Positions 27,557 through 37,257 are shown, numbered from the stretch's first letter. The stretch is 64,000 nt of DNA from DASWZN01 sp963841635 (GCA_963841635.1 CAWJDO010000002.1:2170001-2234000), one strand, 5' to 3'. The notes: generated by a model from the letters alone, not told the origin. A program made the numbers and translations.

Positions 27557-28690
27557 ATGCGAACTCTAAGTCTCGGAACGTGCGCGGTAGCGGTTGCGAT
27601 GCTCTCGGGCGCGGCCGCGCTCGCCCAGGACGCCAAGGTGGCGGGCGCCCCATTCGGCAAGACCCCCGACGGAAGATCGGTCGAGCTGTTCACGCTGACC
27701 AACAGCCACGGGATCGAAGCGCGCATCATGACCTGGGGCGCCGGCCTCGTCTCCCTGAAGGTCCCCGACGCGCAGGGCCATCTGGGTGACGTGGTGCTCG
27801 GCTTCGACGACCTCGACGGCTATCTCAAGCACGACTTCTTCGCCGGCAAGGTCGTGGGCCGCTATGCCAACCGCATCGGCCAGGCGCGCTTCACCCTGGA
27901 TGGCAAGGAATACAAGATCAGCGCCAACGACGGCAGGAACTCCCTGCACGGCGGGAAGCAGGGCTTCGACAAGCGCCTCTGGACCGTGGTCAAGGCCGAC
28001 CGCCACTCGATCGAGCTCCAATACAAGAGCCCGGACGGCGAGGAGGGCTATCCCGGAAACCTGGTGGCGACGGTGCGCTATACCGTCACCGACGACAACG
28101 AGCTGCGCATCGACTACACCGCCACAACCGACAAGGACACGGTAGTCAACCTGTCCAACCATTCCTACTTCAACCTGGGCGGAGCCGGGGACGGGACCAT
28201 CCTCGACGAAGACCTCGAGATCAATGCCGACCGCTTCACGCCGGTGACCAAGGAGTTGATTCCGACCGGCGAGCTGCCGAACGTGGCGGGCACGCCCATG
28301 GACTTCCGCAAGCCGACCCGGATCGGCGCGCGCATTGACGGCGCCTACGAACAGTTGAAATTCGGAAATGGGTACGACCACAACTGGGTGCTCGACAAGC
28401 CCAAGCCAGGCCTCACGCTGGCGGCCCGGCTGCACGATCCCCGCTCCGGACGGGTGATGGAAGTCCTGACCACGGAGCCCGGCGTGCAATTCTATTCGGG
28501 GAACATGATGTCGCGCCAGCAGGTCACCGGCAAAGGGGGCAAGGTGTACGTCTGGCGCGGCGCGCTGTGCCTCGAGACGCAGCACTTCCCGGATTCGCCC
28601 AACCATCCGAACTTCCCCAGCACCGAACTGAAGCCGGGCCAGACCTACCGCAGCACCACGGTCTTCCGCTTCTCGGTGGACCGCAAGTAG
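27557..28690 (+). CDS. galM: Secreted aldose 1-epimerase (galactose mutarotase)
   Basis: The 377-aa protein starts at ATG 27557 behind AGGTGG. A signal peptide of about 23 residues (TCAVAVAMLSGAAALAQ) follows. YANRIGQARFTLDGK and GRNSLHGGKQGFDKRLW carry conserved sugar-binding residues; NLSNHSYFNLGG carries the catalytic histidine region, and GYDHNWVLD and LCLETQHFPDSPN end the family pattern. It interconverts alpha and beta anomers of hexoses. Export suggests that it works on sugars released outside the cytoplasm. Confidence 0.9.
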   Translation: MRTLSLGTCAVAVAMLSGAAALAQDAKVAGAPFGKTPDGRSVELFTLTNSHGIEARIMTWGAGLVSLKVPDAQGHLGDVVLGFDDLDGYLKHDFFAGKVVGRYANRIGQARFTLDGKEYKISANDGRNSLHGGKQGFDKRLWTVVKADRHSIELQYKSPDGEEGYPGNLVATVRYTVTDDNELRIDYTATTDKDTVVNLSNHSYFNLGGAGDGTILDEDLEINADRFTPVTKELIPTGELPNVAGTPMDFRKPTRIGARIDGAYEQLKFGNGYDHNWVLDKPKPGLTLAARLHDPRSGRVMEVLTTEPGVQFYSGNMMSRQQVTGKGGKVYVWRGALCLETQHFPDSPNHPNFPSTELKPGQTYRSTTVFRFSVDRK

Positions 28691-28726
28691 GCCGGCTGGG
28701 GTTGGCGGCGGCGCCGTGCGCGGCGC

Positions 28727-30013
28727 TCAATCCGCCCAGCGGTAAATCACGCCCCCCTTCATCACGAAGGCAACCTTCTCGACCACGCCGATGTCTTCGA
28801 GCGGATTGCCCGGGACCGCGACGATGTCGGCCCAATAGCCGGGTTTCAAGGCGCCGACCTGCCCCTGCCATCCGAGTAGCTCCGCGCCGTTCAGGGTTCC
28901 GGCCTGAAGAGCGGCCAGCGGGGTCATCCCGTACTTCACCATCAGGACGAACTCGCGCGCCTGGGTCCCGTGCGGGAACGGGCCGACGTCGGAGCCGGCC
29001 GCGATGGGGACGCCGGCCGCCAGTTGCTTCCGGAACTCGCGCGCGTGCATGCCGATCGTGAAACGCTCGCGCGCCGCGCGCTCTTTCGATGTTGCGTGAT
29101 CGGCGAAGTATTCGAAGATCGTAAAGGTAGGCACGGCATAGATGTGTTTGTCGTGCATCAGCCGCATGGTTTCTTCGCCCAACTGATTGGCGTGTTCGAT
29201 GGAAACTACCCCGGCCCGCGCGGCGTAGAGCGCGCCCGGTTCGCTGGTGGCGTGGACGGCGACGTGGCTCGCGACCCGCGCGGCTTCCGCGACGGCGGCG
29301 CTCAGCTCGGCCTCGGTGTACTGGTAGGGAGTGAAGAGCTTGCCGTCGCGAAACGTGTCGTGGCCGGTCTGGTAAATCTTGATGAAATCGGCGCCCTCCT
29401 TGAACTGCCGCCGGATCACCTTCACCAACTCGGCGGAGTTGTCGGCCCGGGTGGCATTGGGCAAAACGTGCTGCTCGGGGTTGTAGCCGATGGCGTCCTC
29501 GTGTCCGCCCAGGATGTCCACCGCGTTGCCGCTGATGCGCAGGCGCGGTCCCGGAATCAGTCCCTGGTCGATCGCGTTGCGCACCGAGGTATCGGCGGAG
29601 CCGGCGCCCTCGGTGCCCATGTCGCGCTCGGCGGTGAAACCGGCCATCAGGTCGTCGCGAGCGCCTAGCATGGCCAGAATCGTCCGCTGGGGAACCGATT
29701 CCTGGACGGTCTGCAGGTCTTCCGCGCCGGGGTGCAGGAACAGGTGCACGTGAGCGTCGATCAGGCCTGGCAGCAGGGTGCGATCGCCCAGGTCGATGAC
29801 GCGGGCGCCGGCTGGATGCGTCACCGCCGTGCCGGCCTCCACAATTCGTCCGCCTTCCACCAGGATTTCGCCCGGGGCCAGAATCTTCCCGGTGTCGATC
29901 TCCAGCAGGCGGGCGGCGTGTAGGACGATGGGCGCGGGCTTGGATGGCTCCTCCGCCAGTGCGGCGGTCGCCAGGATGCAAGTCAGAACGGAGAGGCACC
30001 GGATCTTGGTCAT
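28727..30013 (-). CDS. Secreted imidazolonepropionase-type amidohydrolase (second)
   Basis: I start at ATG 30011-30013 (MTKIRCLSVLTCILATAALA), giving 428 aa and a clean signal peptide. An in-frame ATG at 30088 would place a tandem repeat in the leader. LLPGLIDAHVHLFLHPG supplies the HxH metal site, DFIKIYQTGH and VAVHATSEPG follow, and IAAGSDVGPFPHGT carries the last aspartate. QVGALKPGYWADIVAVPGNP closes the beta domain. It belongs to the same broad family as the 18057 gene but is clearly a different member. The substrate is unknown. Confidence 0.85.
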   Translation of the reverse strand: MTKIRCLSVLTCILATAALAEEPSKPAPIVLHAARLLEIDTGKILAPGEILVEGGRIVEAGTAVTHPAGARVIDLGDRTLLPGLIDAHVHLFLHPGAEDLQTVQESVPQRTILAMLGARDDLMAGFTAERDMGTEGAGSADTSVRNAIDQGLIPGPRLRISGNAVDILGGHEDAIGYNPEQHVLPNATRADNSAELVKVIRRQFKEGADFIKIYQTGHDTFRDGKLFTPYQYTEAELSAAVAEAARVASHVAVHATSEPGALYAARAGVVSIEHANQLGEETMRLMHDKHIYAVPTFTIFEYFADHATSKERAARERFTIGMHAREFRKQLAAGVPIAAGSDVGPFPHGTQAREFVLMVKYGMTPLAALQAGTLNGAELLGWQGQVGALKPGYWADIVAVPGNPLEDIGVVEKVAFVMKGGVIYRWAD

Positions 30014-30025
30014 GTCTTTGGACGC

Positions 30026-30070
30026 GATGATAGCACCGAGGATGATAGCACCGAGGATGATAGCACCGAA
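30026..30070 (+). repeat. Three tandem copies of a 15-bp unit
   Basis: GATGATAGCACCGAG occurs at 30026-30040, 30041-30055 and 30056-30070 (last base A in the third). It lies just upstream of the amidohydrolase start. Confidence 0.9.
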
Positions 30071-30110
30071 ACGTCCGGCTGCCGCCATGAGGTGCTAGAC
30101 TCATCTGAAC

Positions 30111-30605
30111 ATGAGAGCCTTTTTTGCGGGAATTGTGGCTGGAACGGTCGCGATTACCCTGCTGGCGTCGCCCCCAATTCTGGCGGGTGACAGCAGTGTA
30201 TCCGCCTGGCAAAACCTCCGGCAGCTCTCCGCCGGGCAAGAGATAGAAGTCACGAAGACCAAAGGCAGCACGGTGCGGGGAACCTTCGTCGCCTTCACCG
30301 ACGAATCCATCAGCGTCCGCGAGAAACAGCAGGAAACCGCGGTCCCGCGGGCCGAAGTGTCGCGAGTTCAGCTGCGTCCGGCGGGCCGCGGCAAATGCAA
30401 ATGGATCGGCCTGGCCATCGGCGCGGGCGCCGGCGCCGGCGTGGGCGCGGGGCTCGGAGAGAGCCTTTCCAATCGGAGTGGCGGGGATTTCAAGAATCTA
30501 AAGCCGGCGATTATCGGCCTGTCGGCTGGAATCGGCGCTCTGGTTGGCCTGGTTGTCGGCTCCGCGTTGGGCGGCAGGCACACCACGATCTACCGGGCGA
30601 AATAG
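30111..30605 (+). CDS. Small exported protein with LSm-like and glycine-zipper segments
   Basis: The 164-aa protein has a signal peptide of about 25 residues. Residues 35-90 (LRQLSAGQEIEVTKTKG, then GTFVAFTDESISVREK) look like a small beta-barrel of LSm type. The tail has two glycine-rich hydrophobic stretches, AIGAGAGAGVGAGLG and GLSAGIGALVGLVVGSALGG, of the glycine-zipper kind that embeds in membranes. No function is known to me. A decayed copy of the gene lies just downstream. Confidence 0.65.
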   Translation: MRAFFAGIVAGTVAITLLASPPILAGDSSVSAWQNLRQLSAGQEIEVTKTKGSTVRGTFVAFTDESISVREKQQETAVPRAEVSRVQLRPAGRGKCKWIGLAIGAGAGAGVGAGLGESLSNRSGGDFKNLKPAIIGLSAGIGALVGLVVGSALGGRHTTIYRAK

Positions 30606-30671
30606 GGGAGGACTGAGCCAGCAGTCCGCAGCCGCCCAAGCTCGAACGGGCTGCCGGCGCCTCCCACGCCG

Positions 30672-30838
30672 GCGAGCGACAGCGGCGTATCCGCCTGGCA
30701 AAACCTCCTTTAGCTCTCCGCCGGGCAAGAGATGAAACTCGCGAGGACCAACGGGTCCATCGGCGTCCGCGAGAAACAGCGGGAAACCGCGGCTCCGCGT
30801 TGGGCAGCAGGCACACTCCGATCTACCGCGCGAAAATA
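30672..30838 (+). pseudogene. Decayed partial duplicate of the preceding small exported gene
   Basis: The segment repeats parts of 30111-30605. GTATCCGCCTGGCAAAACCT is shared with the parent at about 30198. TCTCCGCCGGGCAAGAGAT and GCGTCCGCGAGAAACAGC follow in the same order, and the copy ends in the parent's last codons (ATCTACCGCGCGAAAATA). A block in the middle is lost and the frame has stops, so it is not expressed. Confidence 0.8.
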
Positions 30839-30866
30839 AGCGATACTCGGCGAAGAGGGACTTTCC

Positions 30867-31256
30867 ATGGGCGACAGGAAGACTTCCATAGCCCCCATGC
30901 TGTCGGTTCGAAACGGGGCCCGGGCGGTGGAGTTTTATAAGGCTGCGTTTGGGGCCGGCGAGTTGTTCCGCCTCGACGCGCCCGACGGGGCGGTGGTCGC
31001 CCAGCTATCCGTGGACGGAGCCGAATTCTGGGTCGCCGACGAGTCTCCGGAGCACAAGAACTTCAGCCCCGAGTCTCTCGGCGGAGGTACGGCGCGGATG
31101 GTGATGGTGGTCGAGCGTCCGGACGCCGTCTTTGATCGGGCGGTCGCGGCCGGCGCCGCGGTGGTGCATCCTGTCGCCGACCAGGAGTACGGCTGGCGCG
31201 TGGGACGACTCGTCGATCCGTTCGGGCATCATTGGGAGATCGGGAGGCCGCTCTGA
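30867..31256 (+). CDS. VOC-family protein (glyoxalase/PhnB-like)
   Basis: The 129-aa protein has the vicinal-oxygen-chelate plan. APMLSVRNGARAVEFYKAAFGA opens the first beta-alpha-beta-beta-beta unit, VERPDAVFDRAVAAGAAVV opens the second, and GWRVGRLVDPFGHHWEIG ends it. The PhnB/EhpR-like branch often lacks a full metal site; here a histidine remains in FGHHW and Glu in WEIG. It may bind or modify a small compound in the cytoplasm. Reaction unknown. Confidence 0.8.
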   Translation: MGDRKTSIAPMLSVRNGARAVEFYKAAFGAGELFRLDAPDGAVVAQLSVDGAEFWVADESPEHKNFSPESLGGGTARMVMVVERPDAVFDRAVAAGAAVVHPVADQEYGWRVGRLVDPFGHHWEIGRPL

Positions 31257-31260
31257 CCAA

Positions 31261-31317
31261 GCACCAAACCGCGAGCGTGAGCGAGCGGACCGCTCCCTGA
31301 CGGTCGCGGTTTAGTGC
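31261..31317 (+). repeat. Family B palindrome, copy 3 (two inverted halves)
   Basis: Two family B cores face each other: AAACCGCGAGCGTGAGC on the left, and on the right its inverted near-copy ACGGTCGCGGTTT. The result is a stem of about 24 bp, flanked by GCAC and GTGC. It fills the gap between convergent VOC and response-regulator genes and could serve as a two-way terminator. Confidence 0.75.
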
Positions 31318-32019
31318 TCAGCTTCCCGGGGATGCGACAAAGCGGTAGCCCACGCCGCGCACCGTCAGCAGATGGCGGGGGCGGGCGGGGTCGCTCTCGA
31401 TGTACCGCCGCAGGCGCACGATGAAGTTGTCGATGGCGCGGGTGTCGGTGTCCTCGTGCAAACCCCAGACCTGCTCGAGCATCTCCTTGCGGGACACCGA
31501 CCGCCCTTCGCGGTCGATCAGGTAGCGAAGCAGGTTCGCCTCCATCAGCGTTAGGGGCAGCACCTTGTCGCCCACGCGCAGTTCCTGCAGATCGAAGTTG
31601 ACGGACTTGTCCTCGAAACGGAAGGCGTCCCTGGCCTGGGCGCGCAGCCAGTCGCGGCGGCGCAGCAGGCCGCGGATGCGGGCGATCAGGATGGCGAGTT
31701 CGAAGGGCTTGGTGAGGTAGTCGTCGGCGCCCGCGGCGAAACCGCGCAGCACATCGTCGGGATGGCCCCGCGCGGTGAGGATCAGCGTGGGGACGAAATG
31801 CCCACCCTGCCGGAACTCGGAGACCACCGCGAAACCGTCGATCCCGGGCAGCATCACGTCCAGCACCACCACGTCAAAGCCGGGGGAACCCGCGGCCATC
31901 AACTCGAGCGCAGCCTCCCCGGTCTCCACCGTGGTCACCTCGTAGCCCTCGGCCTCCAGATTGAAGCGCAGGCCGTCGGCCAGGTGCCGCTCGTCTTCCA
32001 CCACCAGGACGCGGCTCAT
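31318..32019 (-). CDS. OmpR/PhoB-family response regulator
   Basis: The 233-aa protein starts at ATG 32017-32019, overlapping the kinase stop (ATGA). The receiver domain has acidic residues at VEDE (residues 7-10), phospho-acceptor Asp54 in VVVLDVMLPG, and Lys in YLTKPFE near 104. The C-terminal winged helix includes SRKEMLEQVWGLHED and the RLRRYIESD recognition region. It should bind DNA after phosphorylation by the kinase encoded upstream. Targets are unknown. A family B palindrome lies directly behind its stop. Confidence 0.92.
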   Translation of the reverse strand: MSRVLVVEDERHLADGLRFNLEAEGYEVTTVETGEAALELMAAGSPGFDVVVLDVMLPGIDGFAVVSEFRQGGHFVPTLILTARGHPDDVLRGFAAGADDYLTKPFELAILIARIRGLLRRRDWLRAQARDAFRFEDKSVNFDLQELRVGDKVLPLTLMEANLLRYLIDREGRSVSRKEMLEQVWGLHEDTDTRAIDNFIVRLRRYIESDPARPRHLLTVRGVGYRFVASPGS

Positions 32020-32906
32020 GGCGCCACCGGAAGCTCGAGCACGAAGGTGCTCCCGCGCCCCGGCCCCTCGCTTTCGGCCCAGGCCCGTCCGCCGTGCCGC
32101 TTGGCCACCGAGCGCACGATGTAGAGCCCCAGGCCGGTTCCCCTGACGGCGGCCGTGAGCGGCCCCGGCACGCGGTGAAAGCGCCGGAAGATGCGCCTCA
32201 GATCGGACTTCGGAATCCCCGCGCCCTGGTCGCTGACCCGCACCGAAGCGAACCCTCCAGCCGCCGCCGTCTCCACCAGGACGCGCGGGTCGTCGCGTGA
32301 ATACTTCACGGCATTCTCGATCAGGTTGCCCACCGCCGCCCGCACCTCGTCCACGTCCCCTAACACCCGCACCGGCCCGCCGGGCCGGTATGCGAGCGCT
32401 TCCGGCGAGACGTGATGTAGGGTGCGGGCGTATGCCACGCAACTTTCCACCACGCCCGGCAGGTCGAACGCGGCGAAATTGAGACTGCGGCTCGCCAGGC
32501 CCACGCGCCCGGCGTGCAGCACCTGCTCGATGGTGGCCAGCAGCCGGTCGCTGTCGGCCAGCATGATGCGGTAGAAGTCCTTGCGCTTGGCTTCATCGAC
32601 CTCACGCGTCTGGAGTGTCTGCAGGTAGAGGCGGATGGACGCAACCGGGGTCTTGAGCTCGTGGGTGACGGCGTTGATGAACGCGTCGTGCTGCTCGTTG
32701 CGCCTGATTTCCCGGACCAAAAAGATGGTGTTCAACACCACGCCGCCGATGACCGTGGCCAGCAGCAGCACGCCCAGGAACAGCAGGATTCCGGTGCGCC
32801 AGTCGAGCAGCACCCGGCCGACATAGAGCAGCGTGCTGACGGCAATCAGCACGACGCCGAGAGAGATGAAGAACGCGATGGACTTGCGCCGTCCGGCGAC
32901 GACCAC
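32016..32906 (-). CDS. Sensor histidine kinase with minimal membrane sensor
   Basis: The 296-aa kinase has two membrane helices (about residues 10-30 and 40-65) with only about ten residues between them, so there is no sizeable periplasmic sensor domain. Phospho-acceptor His82 lies in VTHELKTPVAS. LIENAVKYS is the N box, DQGAGIP the G1 box and GTGLGLYIV the G2 box. It probably senses a membrane or protein-partner signal. It is upstream of and overlaps its response regulator gene. Confidence 0.9.
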   Translation of the reverse strand: MVVAGRRKSIAFFISLGVVLIAVSTLLYVGRVLLDWRTGILLFLGVLLLATVIGGVVLNTIFLVREIRRNEQHDAFINAVTHELKTPVASIRLYLQTLQTREVDEAKRKDFYRIMLADSDRLLATIEQVLHAGRVGLASRSLNFAAFDLPGVVESCVAYARTLHHVSPEALAYRPGGPVRVLGDVDEVRAAVGNLIENAVKYSRDDPRVLVETAAAGGFASVRVSDQGAGIPKSDLRRIFRRFHRVPGPLTAAVRGTGLGLYIVRSVAKRHGGRAWAESEGPGRGSTFVLELPVAP

Positions 32907-32915
32907 GCTTCCAGC

Positions 32916-33797
<882 letters not shown>

Positions 33798-33854
33798 CCT
33801 CCATTCAGGCTAACAGAGGTGCTTTTCGCGGTCTGTAAGAGTTGTGTAATTTCG

Positions 33855-33898
33855 AGCCAGCACCGGACCGCGCGCGTCAGCAAGCGGACGTTGGGGGT
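33855..33898 (+). repeat. Family B repeat, copy 4 (degenerate)
   Basis: CAGCACCGGACCGCGCGCGT followed by CAGCAAGCGGACG keeps the family B outline with several changes. It lies in the divergent gap before 33934. Confidence 0.45.
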
Positions 33899-33933
33899 AA
33901 AGAAATCCTCATGTCCCGCCGATTAGAACGGAT

Positions 33934-34446
33934 GTGGGACTACGAGCATTCTTCCGCAAGGCCGCGCCGACGCCCGCCGTGATAGAACCGGAGCCCTCGC
34001 CCGCCGTGGCGGTCGCCTCGAACGGCTGGGCTCGCGCCGGGATGCGGTTCGATATCCACAGCATGTCCAAGGACGAGTTGCGAGAGATGGCGCACCAGCT
34101 CCTTGCCTTCGGAGCGATCAGCATGCCGGATCTGCGCCTGCTGGCGCTTGAACCGGTCACCTGCTCCCCGGACTGGCCAGGCTGGGATCGACTCGAAACG
34201 TCCGGCAACGCCGACGCCCGGCTGGATTGGATGGAAGAGATCGCCGCGCGCATCCGCCGCGGCCACCTCGACCGCGCCTACATCGGCTATCTGGAATCGC
34301 TGCGGTCGTTTCTGGTGCGGGTAGAGGCGGCGCGTCCGCGGCCGGCCTTGCCGGAGGCATCGAACGGCGGCGCCACGCGGCCCTCGCGCCCGCGCCCGGC
34401 GCCCGGGAGGCTCACTTCGCCGCTGCCCCGTCCGGCTTCAACTTGA
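33934..34446 (+). CDS. Protein of unknown function
   Basis: A 170-aa frame from GTG 33934. A short MGLRAFFRKAAP start is followed by a proline-rich linker. A helical core covers residues 35-125 (SMSKDELREMAHQLLAFGAIS; ADARLDWMEEIAARIRRG). A low-complexity, Arg/Pro-rich tail follows. There is no signal peptide or membrane helix. Its 3' end overlaps the convergent 34412 gene by 35 bp. I recognise no family. The tail may be an extension beyond the original stop. Confidence 0.55.
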   Translation: MGLRAFFRKAAPTPAVIEPEPSPAVAVASNGWARAGMRFDIHSMSKDELREMAHQLLAFGAISMPDLRLLALEPVTCSPDWPGWDRLETSGNADARLDWMEEIAARIRRGHLDRAYIGYLESLRSFLVRVEAARPRPALPEASNGGATRPSRPRPAPGRLTSPLPRPAST

Positions 34447-35212
34447 CCTGGATGGAGATGACTTGCTGGGTGGGTTGAATCATCACGGTCACCGCCACCG
34501 TACCTTCAGTGGCACCGTTGGCCGCGGGGTCGTAGCTGAGCAGGACACGGGCGGTGCCATTGGGAGCCACGGCGGAACGGTCGAGCTTCACCTCCAGTCC
34601 CGGAGCCGGCGGCGCGTTCAGCGACAACGTGATCGGGCCCGGCAGCGAATTCCGAAGCACCACCTGATCGGTTTTTCGCTCGCCCAGTTCGACTTCGCTC
34701 TTATCGGCAGCCACGCTCTTGGTCATATCGGCGGCGCTGGGGATGGGAAGCTGCGAAGTCGCGCTGGAGCTGTCAACCGCGGTCGCCGTGGAGCGCCGCA
34801 TGTCACCGAAGGGTGTCTTGACGATGTTCTGATCCACCGTCCAGCACCACAGGCCGCTCTCGATCTTCCAGTCGGTGCTCTCCTGGTTGTTCATCTTCAT
34901 TTTGGGGATCAACGCCACCGAGATTTCGCGTTCGGTTCGCACCGTAACGGCCGCCTTCGTGAAGTTCGCCGAGTAGACGATCTTCGTGATGTCGAACTTC
35001 ACCAGCGGAATCTTGGTCAGGACGTAGAAGTAGTCCTTCGTGTCTTCGGCCACGTACTGCTCGGCCTGGCGATACTTGCCATTCACCTCTGCCTGAAAGA
35101 ACTTCGTGACCCGATCGCGGAGAGCTGCGTCGATCTCCGGCGGCGCCGGTGTACTCTGCTCGGCGCCAGCAATGCCCGCGCCGAGCAGCAAAAGAATGCC
35201 AATAGTGCGCAT
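34412..35212 (-). CDS. Secreted protein of unknown function with NTF2-like N-terminus
   Basis: The 266-aa protein has a signal peptide of about 17 residues (ILLLLGAGIAGAEQ). RDRVTKFFQAEVNGKYRQAEQYVAEDTKDYFY looks like the start of an NTF2/SnoaL-type cone fold. The C-terminal half (VVLRNSLPGPITLSLNAPPAPG to TVAVTVMIQPTQQ) looks like an Ig-type beta domain. No catalytic residues stand out. It lies alone and ends inside the 3' end of the 33934 gene. Confidence 0.65.
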   Translation of the reverse strand: MRTIGILLLLGAGIAGAEQSTPAPPEIDAALRDRVTKFFQAEVNGKYRQAEQYVAEDTKDYFYVLTKIPLVKFDITKIVYSANFTKAAVTVRTEREISVALIPKMKMNNQESTDWKIESGLWCWTVDQNIVKTPFGDMRRSTATAVDSSSATSQLPIPSAADMTKSVAADKSEVELGERKTDQVVLRNSLPGPITLSLNAPPAPGLEVKLDRSAVAPNGTARVLLSYDPAANGATEGTVAVTVMIQPTQQVISIQVKLKPDGAAAK

Positions 35213-35384
35213 TGCCTCATTCTAGCAGCGCGGTTCCGAACGTACCGCTACGCGAGTGAAGCGGAGGGCGGGCTTCAGCCCCGCTCCGCGGCACGGCTCC
35301 ACTTCTGTGTCGTGCCGCCGCGCCGCCGCCACGAGGAGCCGGTTTGACCACAACGGGCCCTCCCCCTTTTCCTATAATTGGCTC

Positions 35385-37079
35385 ATGCGGACACGCCTTT
35401 TCGCGTTTGTTCTTGTCCTGCTCTCGGCAGGGGCCTGCCGCCAGGCGCCCCAGGCGGCCAAGCCCGCCCCCGAGTGGTGGCAGCAGGCGGTCATTTACCA
35501 GATCTACCCGCGCAGCTTCGGCGATACCAACGGCGACGGCGTGGGCGATCTGAACGGCATCACCGCCCACCTCGACTACCTCCGCGATCTGGGAGTGGAC
35601 GGCATCTGGATCACCCCGTTCTACCCCTCTCCGCAGGTCGATTTCGGCTACGACATTTCGGACTACCGCAACATCGACCCGCAGTACGGCACGCTGGCGG
35701 ATTTCGACCGCCTGGTAGCCGAGGCCAAGAAGCGCAACATCCGCGTGCTGGCCGACCTGGTGCTGAATCACACCTCCGACAAGCACCCCTGGTTCGTCGA
35801 ATCGCGCTCCTCGCGCACCAATCCGAAGTCCGACTGGTACATCTGGCGGGAGGGCAAGCCCAACCATCAGCCCCCCAACAACTGGCAGTCCCTGTTCGGC
35901 GGATCGTCCTGGGAATACGATGCGCAGCGCGGCCAATACTACTACCACGAGTTCTACAAGGAGCAGCCCGACCTGAACTGGCACAACCCCGAAGTGCGCA
36001 AGGCCATGTATGACGTGGCGCGGTTCTGGATGGATCGCGGGGTCGCCGGCTTCCGCCTGGATGCGATCTCGCGCCTGTTCGAAGATCCGCAGCTTCGCGA
36101 TGAACCGGTTCTGCAGCCCGGCCGCAACGCCTACGGCGGGCCAATCCTGAACGAGGAATACACCGACAATCTGCCCGAGGTTCACGACGTGCTGCGCGAA
36201 CTGCGCCGGGTGACGGACGCCTACCCGGGCCGCGTGCTGATCGGGGAAACCTACCTGCCCAACGTCCAGGAGCTGCTGAAGATGTACGGCCGCCACGACG
36301 ACGAGCTGCAACTGCCCATGGACATGCAGTTCGGGATGACGAACCGCCTTTCGATTTCCGATTTCCGCGTCCGGCTGCAGGAGGCCGAAGATGGGCTCGG
36401 CGGCCGTGAGCCCCTGCTGGTCTTCGACAATCACGACAACATCCGCAGTTGGAACCGCTATGGCGACGGCGTGCATGACCTGGCGATCGCCAAGGTGCTG
36501 GCGGCGCTCCTGCTGACTCCGCGCGATACCGTGCTGGTGTACTACGGGCAGGAAATCGGGATGGAGAACGACGATCCCAAGCGCAGGGAGGACGTGAAGG
36601 ATCCCATTGGCAGACGCGGCTGGCCGAAAGAGAAAGGCCGCGATGGCGAACGGACGCCGATGCAGTGGGATGCTTCTGTTGACGCGGGATTCAGCACCGC
36701 CAAGAGCACCTGGCTGCCCGTGGCGCCGAGCTACCTGACCCGGAACGTAGCGCTCGAGGAGAACGACCCGAATTCCCTGCTGAACTTCTACAAGGGGCTG
36801 ATCCGCTTGCGGAAGGAAAACGAGGCCCTGCACTCCGGCGGCTTCAAGCTGATCGAGGAGGCGCACAGCCAGGTGCTGAGCTACGTGCGCCAGACGCCGG
36901 ACGGGAAGGCGGTTCTGGTGGCGCTGAATTTTACGGCCGGGCCGCAAGAGGCGAGTTACCACCTGGACACCAGGCAAGCGACCACGCTGATCAGCACCTA
37001 CGTGAAGGCGGGCCAGCAGGTCGACGTCAGGAGCATGCTGCTGCCGCCCTACGGCGTGTGGATCGGCCAGACGAACTGA
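35385..37079 (+). CDS. GH13 alpha-glucosidase (oligo-1,6-glucosidase/trehalose-hydrolase type), exported
   Basis: The 564-aa enzyme starts at ATG 35385. A leader ending LLSAGAC (Cys18) could be a lipoprotein signal, though not a perfect lipobox. Family blocks are VIYQIYPRSFGDTNGDG (near 36), DLVLNHTSD (near 125), GFRLDAISR with the nucleophile Asp (near 222), LIGETYLP with the acid/base Glu (near 285), and VFDNHDN (near 350). An Ala right after the nucleophile places it with exo-alpha-glucosidases of the GH13_17/23/31 group. It should cut alpha-glucosides in the periplasm. A transglycosylating role cannot be excluded. Confidence 0.9.
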   Translation: MRTRLFAFVLVLLSAGACRQAPQAAKPAPEWWQQAVIYQIYPRSFGDTNGDGVGDLNGITAHLDYLRDLGVDGIWITPFYPSPQVDFGYDISDYRNIDPQYGTLADFDRLVAEAKKRNIRVLADLVLNHTSDKHPWFVESRSSRTNPKSDWYIWREGKPNHQPPNNWQSLFGGSSWEYDAQRGQYYYHEFYKEQPDLNWHNPEVRKAMYDVARFWMDRGVAGFRLDAISRLFEDPQLRDEPVLQPGRNAYGGPILNEEYTDNLPEVHDVLRELRRVTDAYPGRVLIGETYLPNVQELLKMYGRHDDELQLPMDMQFGMTNRLSISDFRVRLQEAEDGLGGREPLLVFDNHDNIRSWNRYGDGVHDLAIAKVLAALLLTPRDTVLVYYGQEIGMENDDPKRREDVKDPIGRRGWPKEKGRDGERTPMQWDASVDAGFSTAKSTWLPVAPSYLTRNVALEENDPNSLLNFYKGLIRLRKENEALHSGGFKLIEEAHSQVLSYVRQTPDGKAVLVALNFTAGPQEASYHLDTRQATTLISTYVKAGQQVDVRSMLLPPYGVWIGQTN

Positions 37080-37093
37080 GCCTCAATACCACC

Positions 37094-37118
37094 AACCGCG
37101 ACCGTCAGGGAGCGGACC
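37094..37118 (+). repeat. Family B repeat, copy 5
   Basis: AACCGCGACCGTCAGGGAGC lies 15 bp after the glucosidase stop. A partial second unit (GGGCCGCGGAGCGGTCC) follows at about 37128-37144. Confidence 0.7.
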
Positions 37119-37154
37119 CGTTCTACCGGGCCGCGGAGCGGTCCTACACCGCCG

Positions 37155-37256
37155 GCGAACCCGGGACTGGCTCGAATTTCGCCGCCCTTGCGAAATTCGT
37201 GCCTGTCCCACCACCGCTCCTCTGTCACTCATACCGTTCGAGATTCGCGCACCGTA
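37155..37256 (+). repeat. Family A palindromic intergenic repeat, copy 3
   Basis: The core hairpin is at 37163-37209. It is placed between two family B copies in the gap between convergent glucosidase and dehydrogenase genes. Confidence 0.85.
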
Positions 37257-37257
37257 C

